Source: Lucinisca nassula (lineage: Eukaryota > Mollusca > Bivalvia > Lucinida > Lucinidae). Taken from it: a stretch of DNA of 64,000 nucleotides. Below, one piece after another: positions 33,045 to 44,749 of this stretch. The translations under genes were made by a program, and so were the position numbers. Under the pieces are notes generated by a model, which saw only the letters and a list, made by a program, of their open reading frames with translations, was not told the origin of the DNA and ran no database searches. How positions within the stretch are numbered: position 1 is the stretch's first letter; each line of letters starts with the position of its first letter. The stretch is from the NCBI GenBank assembly GCA_963580285.1, contig OY757012.1, forward strand, positions 173,311,217-173,375,216, written 5' to 3'.

Positions 33045-33600
33045 AGGCTTTCGGTAAGCATTACAACTGCCTAATTGAGGCAAATCTAACAAGTACACAT
33101 GTACTCACAACATATGTCTGAGACAAACAATTACCACTTATTTATCCTTGTCACAACTCCTTAACTGAAGCTACAGAAATCAGAATAGTTTTATTTAGTC
33201 TCATCCCAAAGCCTTTATCCCTTGGCATTTACTAATATTTTTCAAACGGCCTAATAATATACAAGTAACGTGGATGTATTAGGCTACCTGGCCACATGTT
33301 TAACTATGTTACATAGACTTATGGCCCCTCTTGGAACAACATTGTGTACTGAGGTACAAATTTTAAGACAGTCTACTGATCTGATATTTGAGGATTGGGA
33401 ATCAGAACTAGACTTGATTTGCCAAGAAAGGGCAATATCAAATAGGAGGGAGTCCCGAGATAGACCATAGGACAGCCAATCGTCGAAGTACTGCGGATTA
33501 TATAAGCCTATGGGGCGCTTTGCACGCCCTGCAAATGCCTCAAATGTGGATGTTCTAATAAGCACCTACAATCTATGTCTGGAACAGCTGATAAAATGCT
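33045..33600. repeat. PM-D remnants and unassigned sequence
   Basis: Two partial PM-D copies: about 33045-33120 (AATCTAACAAGTACACATG) and about 33535-33590 (TTCTAATAAGCACCTACAAT). The sequence between is unrecognised. Confidence 0.5.
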
Positions 33601-33781
33601 ACCGGTAATTCAACATTAATGGAAGATGCTACGGTGTGTTATAATGTACACAAATAGCTGTTGTCAAGTTCACTGAAGAACTAACAGAACTAAACATTCA
33701 ATAACTTCAACTTTTAACTGTAACAAACTTTTACCTTAGTTCTTCCTTTTCTTTTCGCTTCCTGTGCAGTTGACTGAGTAA

Positions 33782-33981
33782 CTAAACTCTTATCATGCTG
33801 TTCATGACAACCCATATCTTTGGAAACAGTGTAGATCCAGGTCAGATGGCTTCTGATCAGGATCTACACTATTTACATTCAGTTTATGAAATTGTAGGAA
33901 TAAATTACCTGAAGAAATCTGATTGGTTCAAAATCAGAAATGGGTGCGCCTTAACTGAATATTCAGCAATAGAAGGGTTAA
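33782..33981 (+). mobile_element. PM-C MITE, decayed
   Basis: CTCTTATCATGCTGTTCATG at the left and CAATAGAAGGGTTAA at the right. Central arm shortened. Confidence 0.7.
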
Positions 33982-34359
33982 AGAACTAAATTTGCTTTAA
34001 CCAATACAAACCTGGTTACCTTAAATCTCCTTTTTCTTATTGTCCCGTCGACTTGAGTACTCAACTTACAAAACTAACTCAACTTTAAGCTTAACAAACA
34101 TGGTTACCTTAAATCTTCCTTTTCTTTTTTCTTCCAGGTGCCTTTAATTTGTAATTCTCATTTAAATAATACACCACAACCTCTTTATAACACAAGTCAT
34201 TGAAAAACAGTTTGAACTAGAACTTGTTTTTCTACAAAAACACGGATGTCTCCCCCGTTTTTGACCTCTAAGTATAACCTTGACATTGGAGGTATTGAGC
34301 CGGGTCTTGTGTGCAACACATCATCTAATGAAGATAAACATTTCTGCAAAGTAACTTTA

Positions 34360-35252
34360 AAAATGTTCAAAAAATTTCAAAGGGCAATAACTCTTGAAAG
34401 GGGCATAATCCGGATGAGAAAAAAAATATGCGTCAGCTTATTTTCCATTAGGAATGCATATATGAAATTTCAAAACCATAGCATACACAGTTCTAAAGTT
34501 ATGCTATGCATCCCTTTTACTATTCATTACAATGGGCACAAATTACCAAAATGACAAAGGGCAATAACTCATAAAGTATTTTTCGGAATTTTGTCAAAAG
34601 TTAATCACTTCATATACTCATCACCATCAATATACTCAACAACTTGCAAGGCTCTAGCTCCAATAGTGTTTGAGAAATTTTGCTGACAAGATTTTATTGA
34701 AAAAATTTCAAAGGGCAATAACTCTTGAAAGGGGCATAATCCAGACGAGAAAAAAATACGAGTCAGCTTATTTTCCATGAGGAATCCATATATGAAATTT
34801 CAAAACCCTAGCATACACGGTTCTAAAGTTATGCTATGCATCACTTTTAGCATACATTACAATGGGCAAAAATAACTAAAATGACAAAGGGCCGTAACTC
34901 ACAAAGTATTTTTCGGAATTTTGTCAAAAGTTAATCAGTTCATCTACTCATCACCACCAAAATATTCACCAACTTTCAAGGCTCTAGCTCCAATAGTTTT
35001 TGAGATATCTTGCTGACAAGATTTTATTAAAAAAATTTCAAAGGGCAATAACTCTTGAAGGGGGCATAATCCGGACGAGAAAAAAAATACGCGTCAGCTA
35101 ATTTTCCATGAGGAATCCATATATGAAATTTCAAAACCCTAGCATACACGGTTCTTTAGTTATGCTATGCATCAAAAGCGTAACGGACAGACGAACGGAC
35201 AAACGAACCAGAACCAATATGCCCCTCCAACTTTTTCAAAGTTGGAGGCATA
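34360..35252 (+). mobile_element. HLE-5 inserted in HLE-2 copy 2
   Basis: About 2.5 tandem units of roughly 340 bp (TCAAAGGGCAATAACTCTTG, CATACACGGTTCTAAAGTTA), then a GGACAGACGAACGGACAAAC tract and the hairpin ATGCCCCTCCAAC ... GTTGGAGGCAT at 35218-35252, followed by AAAAAGGCCCC, where HLE-2 resumes. A 5' end of the ACTAGA type was not found, so the left part is truncated or was lost. Confidence 0.68.
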
Positions 35253-36641
35253 AAAAGGCCCCTTTTTGTTCTTTGACCTCTTAGTACGACCTTGACATTT
35301 GAGGTACCAACTTGGGTCATGCACGCAACACATCGTCTTATGGTGGTTAACATTTCTGCCAAGTAATTTCAAAATCCATCTAAAAATAAGAAAGTTATTG
35401 ACAGAACACAAAAAAGGCCCCTTTTTGACCTTTTACCTCTATGTATGACCTTGACCTTTCAGGTACCAAACTGGGTCATGCGTGCAACACATCATCTCAT
35501 GGTGTTTAACATTTCTGCCAAGCAATTTCAAAATCCATCTAAAAATAGGAAAGTTATTGACCAAACATGAAAAAAAGGCCCCTTTTTGACTTTTGACATC
35601 TATGTATGACCTTGACACTTGAGGTATCAAACTGAATCATGCATGCAACACATCGTCTCATGATAGTTAACATTTTTGCCAAGTAACTTCAAATTCTATC
35701 TAAAAATAAGCAAGTTATTGACAAAACCGGAAAAAAGGCCCCTTTTTTACCTTTGACCTCTAAGTATGACCTTGACCTTTGAGGTACCAACCTGGGTCAT
35801 GCACGTAACACATCGTCTTATATTGGTTAACATTTCTGCCAAGTGATTTCACAATCCATCTCAAAATAAGAAAGTTATTGACAAAACACGAAAAAAGGCC
35901 CCTTTTTTGACCTTTGACCTCTAAGTATGACATTGACCTTTGAGGTACTGACCTGCCTGATGCACACCACACATCGTCTCATGGTGGTTAATATTTCTGC
36001 CAAGTAATTTTAAAATCCATCTCAAAATAAGAAAGTTATTGACAAAACACGAAAAAAAGGCCCCTTTTTTTGACCTTTGACCTCTAAGTATGACCTTGAC
36101 CTTCGAGGTACCGACCTGCCTGATGCACACCACACATTGTCTCATGGTGGTTAATATTTATGCCAAGTAATTTTAAAATTCATCTCAAAATAAGAAAGTT
36201 ATTGACCAAATACGAAAACAAGGCCCCTTTTTTGACCTTTGACCTCTAAGTATGACCTTGACCTTTGAGGTACCGACCTGATTCATGTGCACCACACATC
36301 GTCTTATGGTTGTTAATATTTCTGCCAAGTAATTTTAAAATCCATCTGAAAATAAGAAAGTTATTGACCGGACACGATTTGCCCATACATATATACATAC
36401 CAACAAACTTCCAAGGGAGATAATTCAAAAAGTATAAATGCGAGAGTTATACTTCTTGCGCACTGCACGTCGTCTAATGCTGATTTATATTTATACTATG
36501 TTTCATGACGATAGCTCCAACGGTTTTCAAGTTATAGAGCGGACACGAATGTGTGACAGACAGACGGACAGACAGACAGACGGACAGACAGACGGACAGA
36601 CAGACAGACGGACAGACAGACAGACGCCCGGGGGAAAAACA

Positions 36642-36681
36642 ATATGTCTCTCCGAAAAAATTTTTTTCGGGGGAGACATAA
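36642..36681 (+). other. HLE-2 3' terminal hairpin
   Basis: ATATGTCTCTCCGAAAAAA and TTTTTTTCGGGGGAGACATA form an almost complete stem with virtually no loop, followed by ATAAAA. Confidence 0.88.
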
Positions 36682-36684
36682 TAA

Positions 36685-37237
36685 AACCTTCTAAAGATTG
36701 ATCCAACTAATGTACAGTAAAAAAAAAAAAAAATGACCATAAATGTAATTTTTCTATACAATCTATATTATAGAGTTTTGTTTTGATAATAAATGATTAT
36801 TAACATGTACTTAACACTTTTTCTGTGATGCTGGGTAACATAAAGATCCAGCTGATCAGACACTGCATTTTGCCATGTCTTATTTGGTTCTATATTGTTT
36901 GCCCATGTCCCAGCACATGAGCTGAGTCAAAGTTTTACAAGTTTTTCTGACAAGAACAGTATGGCTGCAAAAAAACAACAACAACATTACCGAGATTCCA
37001 TACAAATTAGTAATAGTCATGTGGACATCAACGACATAAAGCTACTGTGCTTCGTAAGAATCTTATATGGTCAAATGACAATCAACCCAAAAATATGTGT
37101 TGAGTAGGGCTGGCTAATCGGAGCTGAAAGGATAATCGATCATCATTCATGTCATTGCGATCGATAATCGATTAGTAATCGCCAAGGTTTTTGTCATTAT
37201 TTTACCTGTCTGGCTTTCTGTCTGAGCATGACTCTTA
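36685..37237. other. Unassigned intron sequence
   Basis: Poly-A run near 36719. A faint PM core at about 36845-36905 (GATCCAGCTGATCAGACACTG, TATTGTTTGCC). Unusual ATCGATTA-rich wording at 37110-37170 resembles hAT ends. Confidence 0.4.
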
Positions 37238-37400
37238 CCATATGTTGCACTTTACCGTTTGTTTTTTAAACAGACAGGCCTGAGCAAACAGTGTAGACCC
37301 AGATGAGACGCCGCATGATGCGGCGTCTCATCAGGGTCTGCACTGTTTGCCACTCATCCAGCTATTTTAGGCATAACTTTGGGTGGTAAATTGTACCTAT
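37238..37400 (+). mobile_element. PM-B palindromic element
   Basis: Core GCAAACAGTGTAGACCCAGA, then GACGCCGCATGATGCGGCGTC, then TCATCAGGGTCTGCACTGTT. The backbone differs from PM-A and PM-C (left GTTTTTTAAACAGACAGGCC, right CATCCAGCTATTTTAGGC). A palindrome with perfect inner stem. Confidence 0.78.
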
Positions 37401-37668
37401 CAAGTAATCGATTAAAAGCAAATCAGAAATGATAATTATTTTTGTGGAATTCATCGATCGATTATACGATTAATCGTGTCAGCCTTAGTGTTGAGTTTTT
37501 TTTTGTTTTTGTTTTTTTGTAAAACAGTGTTTTTTTGTTTTTGTTTTTCTCAAACTGAATGCTTTCTTAAATTATGGTACATTTCAGCTTTGTATATTTC
37601 TAAATAGCTCTAGAAAATGAGTACTACTGAGGACAATTTGGGGATAATTTTTCATTTTTCTCCAACAA

Positions 37669-37717
37669 AACATGTTGTGGGTACTTGTTAGAATCGCCCT
37701 AGCAAATACCCACATGT
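37669..37717. repeat. PM-D palindrome, partial
   Basis: TGTTGTGGGTACTTGTTAGA and CGCCCTAGCAAATACCCACA; one arm has a deletion. Confidence 0.6.
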
Positions 37718-37845
37718 TTCTGCATGTTTCTGTCAAGAAACATTGTTCTTGCTATTCGTCCTCATCTAGAGCTATGTCTCTAGTTAAATATTAATAAAAA
37801 AAATCCCTACCCACACTACCTTTTTTTCTGACATGTATATATGCA

Positions 37846-38035
37846 TAGTGAAATTCTGCTATTAAGACCACCTTAAAATAAGGCTCATTCTGCTTTAAAA
37901 AGCCTATTTAAGAGGGTGGAGTTATTCTTCTTTTTTTCTGTAAACAATATCCTCTGGTCAGGGACCATCTTTGGGACAGTTCAAAAGTGGTCTTGAAGAT
38001 CCCAAAGGTGGTCTTAATATAGGAATTTTACTGTA
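37846..38035. mobile_element. Pogo-like MITE
   Basis: Ends TAGTGAAATTCTGCTATTAA and TTAATATAGGAATTTTACTG (followed by TA) are inverted, each next to a GACCACCTT / AAGGTGGTC motif. A TA target and CAGT-type ends fit Tc1/mariner-pogo MITEs. Confidence 0.65.
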
Positions 38036-38073
38036 TTTATTTTGGTCTCAAGACTACACAGGCTTCATTCATA

Positions 38074-38268
38074 ACAAGAGGGCCATGATGGCCCTGGATC
38101 GCTCACCTGATCCTATTGTACAAACGGAACTGTGGGTAATATATGGTGGACTGGAGGGTTTGAGCAATTTTGGTTGGACCCAAAGACCATTTCTGTGAAA
38201 TTAATTCAAAATCAGTCTGCCTGTTTAGGAGTAGAAGTCATTTTGAGAAGTAGAAGTCATTTTTGATG
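38074..38268 (+). mobile_element. HLE-1 5' end, truncated
   Basis: ACAAGAGGGCCATGATGGCC, CGCTCACCTGAT, then one unit of the 144-bp array (GGTTTGAGCAATTTTGG). It is cut by a SINE-U fragment; array-like scraps appear inverted after it. Confidence 0.72.
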
Positions 38269-38424
38269 AAATGACATCTCAAGCCCTGCCGCCCAATGAA
38301 ACCAATGGGGTTTAAATGTATTGATGGTTCCACTTGCACCACTTTGCCTAGACAGGCTAAAACCTTCAAAGTGGTTTACCAATACTCCTGTAGAAGCACC
38401 TTGCAGCCAAGGTGGGTGGGGGCC
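38269..38424 (-). mobile_element. SINE-U, truncated
   Basis: Head side GGCCCCCACCCACC to the CAAGCCCTGCCGCCCAATG part; lacks the GACGTTAAAC tail. Confidence 0.65.
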
Positions 38425-39544
38425 AAAACTTTCAAAAGACATCTGTCTCCAAAAGGAAGCAATTTTATAGGAATGTTCCATGAGTGACCCTCTAACAAAA
38501 TTGCTAAGGGCGGTTCCAGAATTAGCCATGGGGGGAGGGCGGGCGGCACCCGATATTTTTTTGTACGGGTGGTGGGGTCGGGTGAATATTGTATTTCACG
38601 GGTGGGGGGGTCCAGAGAAAATTGAATTCCATGCCTGGTGGGGGTCATTGTCAAACCCACAATTAAATCATTATGGGTAGAAAACTACTCTAACGGTAAT
38701 TAATTAATTACGGGTAGAAATTCAACTTCTCTCTTTTTTAACGGCGGTGAAACGCCCGAATGATTCCGAATGTTTGCTTACATGTTTTTGGGTAAACACA
38801 GAACTTTGGGTGAAACACAGCGTTTACAGAGGATTCGCCACCAAACAAGTTCGCCATCGGAGGTTTCGCCACCAAGAGTTTCGCCACTATGAGGTTTCGC
38901 CCCACGAGAGGTTTCGCGCATCTTTTATAATTCAGGGATGTGATAGTTCCGCGGAAACACGTATAACCGCGGATCGGAGGTCCGATTTTGACGATCTTGT
39001 GATTCATGCAGATCCGAGGAGAAAATTGGGGGGGGGGGGACGATTTTCCGAAAAAAGACTCCCAGGTAATGACCAAGTATGACTCTGAGGTAATGGCTAA
39101 GTATGACCGACTCAGTATTAGAAGATAGATGGATAGATAGACAGTAAAGGACAGGCAATTATTGTGAACACGCTAGGAAAACGAGTGGAAAAATCAGCCA
39201 TCATTGTTATATTTATGATAAATTTGTTGGATTGGAGGCACAAAAAGGGGCGTTTAAGGTATGTGGCATTTAATTACATTTATCAATTTTCCAAAAGTTC
39301 TATCAATTGAAGAAGAAGGAAACTTTGTTTACTTTGCATTTCAGACACCCCACCCACTTCTTCTTCACTCTGTCTTTGCCCAACTCTTTTGAAGGCCGGG
39401 ATTATTATGGGCGGGGGGTGAACAAAGCTGGCCAGCGCCTAGTGGGGGGAACCCCTGCTCAATTTTTTTTTAGGTGTGGACTTAGTTTTTTCATGCAGAA
39501 AAAAAATTGTCAATTTTTAGGGGTTTTAGGGGGTTCTGAATTGC
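38425..39544. other. Unassigned, GC-skewed intron sequence
   Basis: Contains G-rich GGGTGGTGGGGTC blocks, a TAATTAATTAATTA run near 38698 and a G10-like run near 39030. GGGCGGTTCCAGAATTAGCC at about 38508 is mirrored by CTAATTCTGGAATTGCCCT at about 41332, so these may be ends of one or two related TIR elements. Open frames here lack any domain. Confidence 0.4.
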
Positions 39545-39650
39545 TAAAATCAAGGAGCTTCCGGGGGCTTTGCCCCCTGGGCTCCCACCAGGGCATTGCC
39601 CTGGACTCACAAGGGGGCCTAGGCGGCCCCCTTGACCCCAAGCCAATTTT
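39545..39650. repeat. GC-rich CCAGGGC repeat
   Basis: GGGGGCTTTGCCCCCTGGGC, GGGCATTGCCCTGGACTC and GGCGGCCCCCTTGACCCC form overlapping short palindromes. Strikingly GC-rich against an AT-rich intron. Similar wording is common in invertebrate repeats from general experience; family not named. Confidence 0.5.
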
Positions 39651-40500
39651 TCAGTATTTGGATTTCTGGCAACTTTCACCCATGCATTTAAAGGCAGAGA
39701 TGTGTTTGTCATTTACATAGAAGTATTCAAGGAACATCTCAGAAGCTTGTAATGGAATAAAAAAACTTCACAACAATCTTCTCAATTTAAAAAAAAAATG
39801 CCCCCAAAAATGTCACAAATATAGAGGCTAAAAAGGGTCTTAGAATGCACTAGAATGCACCAAATTGCACCGGTATCTCGATTATGTGGTGAATACACCA
39901 TTTCAGAACAACTGAGCAAGAAGTCCAAAAAGACAGTAACTTTGGGCCCATTAACAATGTCCGTCCGTCTGTCAACATTTACGTCGAGGTTCGACATTTA
40001 TGTCATCATTTACTTCAAAGTTAGTATTCTAATCAACTACAACCATCACACCTTGCATGAAACATTAATATGACGCTGTAGAAATTCTTCTTTAGAAAAG
40101 TAGAGAAAATTGCAAAATTCTGAAGGTTTACAGTTGTCAAGGCGAGTGAGAACACCAACAGAGAAGGTAAATCTTGTCTTGAAGTTGGCCCCAATTTTAT
40201 AAAGGTTTCTTTTGCTTGAAAGAATCTGCAACTTCTTTACCCTACCCAGTCTTTTTGTGCAACAGTAGCCCCATACATAGAAAAAGTATTACTTATTTGA
40301 AAACTAAGAAAAAAAAAGCTACCAAACCTGCAGGTGTTCCATGTCACCTTAAGTGACTAACCAAAACACAAGCAACAACACTGCCAGGTACAAATCTATT
40401 TTTTAAAAAGTTTAGAATAGCATAGCATATTTTCAGATGTCTAAATTGTTTTTAATTTCACTATTAAATTAAAAACTAATCCTTCATGTGGCCCTCTGAT

Positions 40501-40640
40501 TTCAACAACCATGATGTGTTGTAGTGGTTGAGTACTCGCTTCATAAAGTAAGAGTTGTCCGTTCAATTACTGAACTTACCAGACTTTTGGATGAGTCTAC
40601 ATATGATCTTAAGAGTTGTTGAAACATACAACCCAAACAC
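40501..40640 (+). mobile_element. SINE-T, decayed
   Basis: GTGTTGTAGTGGTTGAGTAC resembles the tRNA-like head; GTTCAATTACTGAAC is a box B remnant; GATGAGTCTACATATGATCT and AGTTGTTGAAACATACAACC are a decayed body and tail. Confidence 0.5.
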
Positions 40641-41081
40641 AAAAACCTTGATGGACATTCCTATGAGTAATGGTACTAAACACATATATCACCAGCCAAG
40701 GCTCTTGTGAGCTTGTGCATTTGTACAGTATCACCAGAGCCTTCACTATTTGCACATATGCAGTACAGAACTAGACAGAGGTTCTTGCAAAATGTCTGCC
40801 TTCTAGCCCGATTTATCCCTTTGATGTAAGTCTCCAGAATCAACTGGTCAGGAAACTGGACAGTTCATTTCTTCTGACATGCAGATATTTCTCATTCTTG
40901 AAGGGACCCCTGAGCAGCATCCCTCTTCTTCATACTAATTCAGATGTGACTATAGGCTTGAAAAACCTATATATTCTTCTATGACATGTTCTAAAAAGGA
41001 AACAAAGTATACAGCTGTTGAGTACAGTCAAATCACTCCGGCCTTTAACCATTTTAACATTTCTTTATTTATTCATTGATT

Positions 41082-41127
41082 TTTTTTTTTTTTTGTGGGG
41101 GGGGTTGGGGGGGGGGGGGGGGGGTAA
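41082..41127. repeat. Poly-T / poly-G run
   Basis: A T run followed by an almost uninterrupted G run of about 28 bases. A likely G-quadruplex former on the plus strand and a likely assembly weak spot. Confidence 0.85.
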
Positions 41128-41353
41128 TTTTATACATACATTTTTTTTTACGGTTGGTGGGGGTAAAAAAAAAATTTTATGGACTGTGGATGGGGTATTG
41201 AATTTATTCTTAAATAGGGGGTGGCGGGGTTCTCATTTTTTTTAAATTCATGGGTACTGGGGGTCAGGGAAAATTATATTTTACGGGTGGTGGGGTTTTT
41301 AAAAAAGTGCCTCCCACCCACCCCCCCCTGACTAATTCTGGAATTGCCCTAAA

Positions 41354-43260
41354 AATATTTTGCTCAACTGAGCATGATGGCCACCACAGCTAAAAACCTC
41401 AAACCTCATTCCTGTCAAATAATTTCATAATCAATCCACTGATTAAGGAGAAGAAGTTGTTTAAAGGTTTTGTTCACCAGAGCGGCATAGTTTGAGCAAT
41501 TTTGGTGGAGGGTCACCCAAGGAACATTCCTGTCAAGTAATTTCAAAATCCATCCACTGGTTAAGGAGAAGAAGTCGTTTAAAGGTTTTCTATTTTTAGC
41601 TCTGGCAGCCATCTTGTTCACCAGAGCAGAATGGTTTGAGCACTTTTTGTAGAGGGTCACCCAAGGAACATTCCTGTGAAGTTATTTCAAAATCCATCCA
41701 CGGGTTAAGGAGAAGTCGTTTAAAGTTTTTTCTATTTTTAGCTCTGGTGGCCATTTTATTCAACCGAGCAGAACGGTTTGAGCAATTGTGGTAGAGGGTC
41801 ACCGAACGAACATTCCTGTGAAATAATTTCAAAATCCATCCACTTGTTAAGGAGAAGTCATTTAAAGGTTTTTCTATTTTTAGCTCTGGTGGCCATTTTG
41901 TTAACCTGAGCGGAACAGTTTGAGCAATTTGGGTTGAGGGTCACCCAAGGAACATTCTGGTGAAATAATTTCAAAATCCAACCACTGGTTAAGGAGAAAA
42001 GTGCGTTTAAAGATTATTCTATTTTTAGCTCTGGCGGCCATTTTGTTAACTTGAGCTGAACAGTTTTGAGCAATTTTGGTGGAGGGCCACCCAAGGAACA
42101 TTTCTGTTAAGTGATTCCAAAATCCATCCGCTGGTAAAGGAGAAGAAGTCGTTTAAATGTTTTTCTATTTTAAGCTCTGGTGGCCATTTTGTTCACCCGA
42201 GCGGAACAGTATGAGCAATTTTGGTAGAGGGTCACCAAACAAACATTCCTGTGAAATAATTTCAAAATCCATCCACTGGTTATGGAAAAGTCGTTTAAAG
42301 GTTTTTCTATTTTTAGCTCTGGCGGCCATTTTGTTCACCCAAGGGGAACAGTATGAGCAATTTTTGTAGAGGTTTACCAAAGGAACATTCCTGTGAAATA
42401 CTTTCAAAATCCATCCACTGTTTATGGAGTAGAAGATGTTTAAAGGTTTTTCTATTTTTAGCTCTGGTTGCCATTTTGTTCACCCGAGCGGAACTGTTTG
42501 AGCAATTTTGGTAGAGGATCCCCACAAGGAACATTCCAGTGAAATAATTTCAAAATCCATCCACTGGTTAAGGAGAAAAAGTCGTTTAAAGCTTTTTCTA
42601 TTTTTAGCTCTGGTGGACATTTTTCACCCGAGCGGAACGGTTTGGGCAATTTTGGTAGAGGGTCACCGAAGGAACATTTCTGTGAAGTAATTTCAAAATC
42701 CATCCACTAGTTAAGGAGAAAAAGTCGTTTAAAGCTTTTTCTATTTTTAGCTCTGGCGGCCATTTTGTTCACCCGAGCGGAACGGTTTGAGCAATTTTGG
42801 TAGAGGGTCACCCAAGGAATATTCCTGTCAAGTAATTTCGAAATCCATCCACTGGTTGAGGAGAAGAAGTCCTTTAAAGGTTTTTCTATTTTTAGCTCTG
42901 GTGGCCATTTTGTTCAACAGAGCGCAATGGTTTGAGCAATTTTAGTAGAGGGGCACCCAAGAAACCTTCATGTGCAATAATTTCAAAATCCATCCACTAG
43001 TTAAGGAGAAGAAGTTGTTTAAAGGTTTTTCTATTTTTAGCTCTGGCGGCCATTTTGTTCACCCGAGCGGAACACTTTGAGCAATTTTGGTAGAGGATCA
43101 CCCAAGGAGCATTCCTGTGAAAATAGATCAAAATCTGTCCAGCAGTTTTGGAGGAGAAGTTGTTTAAAGTAAAAGTTGACGACGGACGCACGCACGCACG
43201 CACGCCGGACAAAGACTGATCCCAAAAGCTCACCTTGAGCACTTCGTGCTCAGGTGAGCT
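41354..43260 (+). mobile_element. HLE-1 variant with 144-bp array, 11 units
   Basis: Units keyed on TTTTTCTATTTTTAGCTCTG, GCCATTTTGTTCACCCGAGC and AATTTCAAAATCCATCCACT, spaced about 144 bp. A GACGGACGCACGCACGCACG tract, GCCGGACAAAGACTGATCC and a terminal hairpin follow. The 5' end is decayed (GCTCAACTGAGCATGATGGC). Each unit carries TTCACCCGAGCGGAACGG, itself slightly like the 5' motif. Confidence 0.78.
43227..43260 (+). other. HLE-1 3' terminal hairpin, variant inner stem
   Basis: AGCTCACC outer arm, inner TTGAGCAC, loop TTC, inner GTGCTCA, then GGTGAGCT and AAAAAAA. The inner stem differs wholly from the 10664 hairpin yet pairs perfectly. Confidence 0.88.
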
Positions 43261-43338
43261 AAAAAAACCCTATATAATTCTGCCTTCCTTGAATCCCACT
43301 TTTATGTAGTAGAGCTGGGGTTTACAAGAGTAAAATGC

Positions 43339-43400
43339 TCTAAAACATAGATTGTGGGTACTGGCTACAAGGACGGGTGATTCTAACAAGCACCCACAGA
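43339..43400. repeat. PM-D palindrome, partial
   Basis: CATAGATTGTGGGTACTGGC and GATTCTAACAAGCACCCACA around a short centre. Confidence 0.6.
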
Positions 43401-43579
43401 AAGCAGAAATAAGAAAAGAATCACACTTTTTCATCACGAAATCTTTGTTTTTTATGCAGCGGTAAAATTTACGATGTATTTGTAAAGGTGTGTTTTCGTA
43501 ACGGATCTGCATGCTCATCAGAGTCTTTGCTGTGTGCACCTCTGAAGACTCATTTATTTATAGATTATAGTTAGATTAC

Positions 43580-43808
43580 TTAACCCATTTTGTACCGGAA
43601 AACCCCAAAACGATACCCTGACAAAAAGTGCAGGCCCATATCAGATGCCGCAGAACGCAGTGTCTGATCAGGGCCTACACTGTTTTCAAAAAGTTCAGCC
43701 ATTTTCCATGTGGATTTTGAAGAAAACATAACCAGAGACCCCTAAACTTCAAAACAGACTCCTGCCATATACAAGAAGAAAGATTCTATTTGGTACAAAA
43801 AGTGTTAA
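43580..43808 (+). mobile_element. PM-A MITE
   Basis: TTAACCCATTTTGTACCGG to TTGGTACAAAAAGTGTTAA. Core GTGCAGGCCCATATCAGATG. About 229 bp. Confidence 0.82.
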
Positions 43809-44047
43809 TTATATTTGGTCCAGCAGAGATCAAAACCTACAAGATTTTGGAGACCAGCAGACTCAGATCAGCATGTGTATCTGCACAGTGTGATCAGTCT
43901 TTGCTGCACACTATTTTCTGTATTCTCCTGCTTAACCTAAGGGAAGTAAGCCAAAACTTGTCTTCCAGGGTGGGTGTGCTGGCTGATCTGTGTGCAGGTT
44001 GCACAGTTCTAGGTTTTGTTGGGCCAAGCCCAAATTGTATTCTATTT

Positions 44048-44206
44048 TATTAACATATTTACCATATGTTTTCGGACAGACAGGCCTGAGGAAACGGTGT
44101 TAACCCAGATGATACTTCAAAACATGGTGTCTAATCATAGTCTACACTGTTTGGCACTCATACAGCTATTTTTTGCCAAAACACCAAGTAGTAAATTGTA
44201 TTTCTT
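44048..44206 (+). mobile_element. PM-B, decayed
   Basis: GGACAGACAGGCCTGAGGAA, GATGATACTTCAAAACATGG, TCTACACTGTTTGGCACTCA, then CAGCTATTTTTTGCC. The inner palindrome has lost pairing. Confidence 0.6.
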
Positions 44207-44284
44207 TTTTTCAACTTTTATAACAAATATGGCAAGGAGTTGAGGTGTCCAGACTATGTAGGGTAAACATAGTAAATTCAATAA

Positions 44285-44360
44285 TCTTCATGGCCCCGCC
44301 CCATCGGGGTTAGAAGAAATAGATGGTCTGCATGATGCTTCCATGCAGAACTGAAACCAA
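44285..44360 (+). mobile_element. SINE-U head fragment
   Basis: GGCCCCGCCCCATCGGGG to GCATGATGCTTCCATGCAG. Only the first 70 bp are present. Confidence 0.65.
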
Positions 44361-44515
44361 CATCAAAACAGAGGACAATTGTCATGATTGGCATTTTATG
44401 GGTTAAAGGAAAGAATGCATGCCAGAAGCAAATTTTTATATAGTACAAACTTCTCTTGATAAAAGGAGCCCAAATATTTTTTGAAGGAGTGACATGGAAC
44501 TGTATCCATACCCCT

Positions 44516-44728
44516 TTAACCCTTATCTTGCTGAATATTCATTTAAGCCACACCCATGTCTGTCTATCAACCAATCAAATTACTTGATGAAATTTATTAC
44601 TACAAATTCATAAACTGAATGCCAAACAGTGCAGATCCTGATCAGATGGCTTCTTCAGAAGCCATCTGATCTGGATCTACACTGTTTGCAACGATAGGGA
44701 TTGTCGTGAACAGCAAGATAAGGGTTAA
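44516..44728 (-). mobile_element. PM-C MITE 21 bp from a splice donor
   Basis: Complete copy with TTAA at both ends and the intact centre GATGGCTTCTTCAGAAGCC. Its right end lies just inside the intron next to the exon at 44750-45009. Confidence 0.88.
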
Positions 44729-44749
44729 AAGAGAGAAAAAAATACCTAC

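Larger units (their letters stand above)
34216..36684 (+). mobile_element. HLE-2 copy 2, complete with 3' hairpin
   Basis: Starts ACTAGAACTTG with the stem TGTTTTT / AAAAACA and the motif GATGTCTCCCCC. After an HLE-5 insertion it carries about seven units of about 160 bp, then GGGAGATAATTCAAAAAGTA, GCACGTCGTCTAATGC, a CGGACAGACAGACGGACAGA tract and the terminal hairpin. The hairpin arm GGGGGAGACAT is the inverse of the 5' motif. It serves as the reference for the interrupted copy 1. Confidence 0.85.
39651..41353. other. Mostly unassigned intron sequence
   Basis: No exon recognised. Holds a decayed SINE-T at 40501-40640 and a T/G run at 41082-41127; the part 41015-41350 is G-rich TIR-like sequence. 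Confidence 0.4.

Noticed and set aside
33284..33565. 93-codon open frame on the minus strand
   Set aside because: No recognisable domain, overlaps a PM-D remnant, no splice signals in phase with the zinc-finger gene.
39307..39720. 137-codon open frame on the plus strand
   Set aside because: Composed of the GC-rich repeat and low-complexity sequence; no domain, and it overlaps a reverse-strand frame of similar quality.
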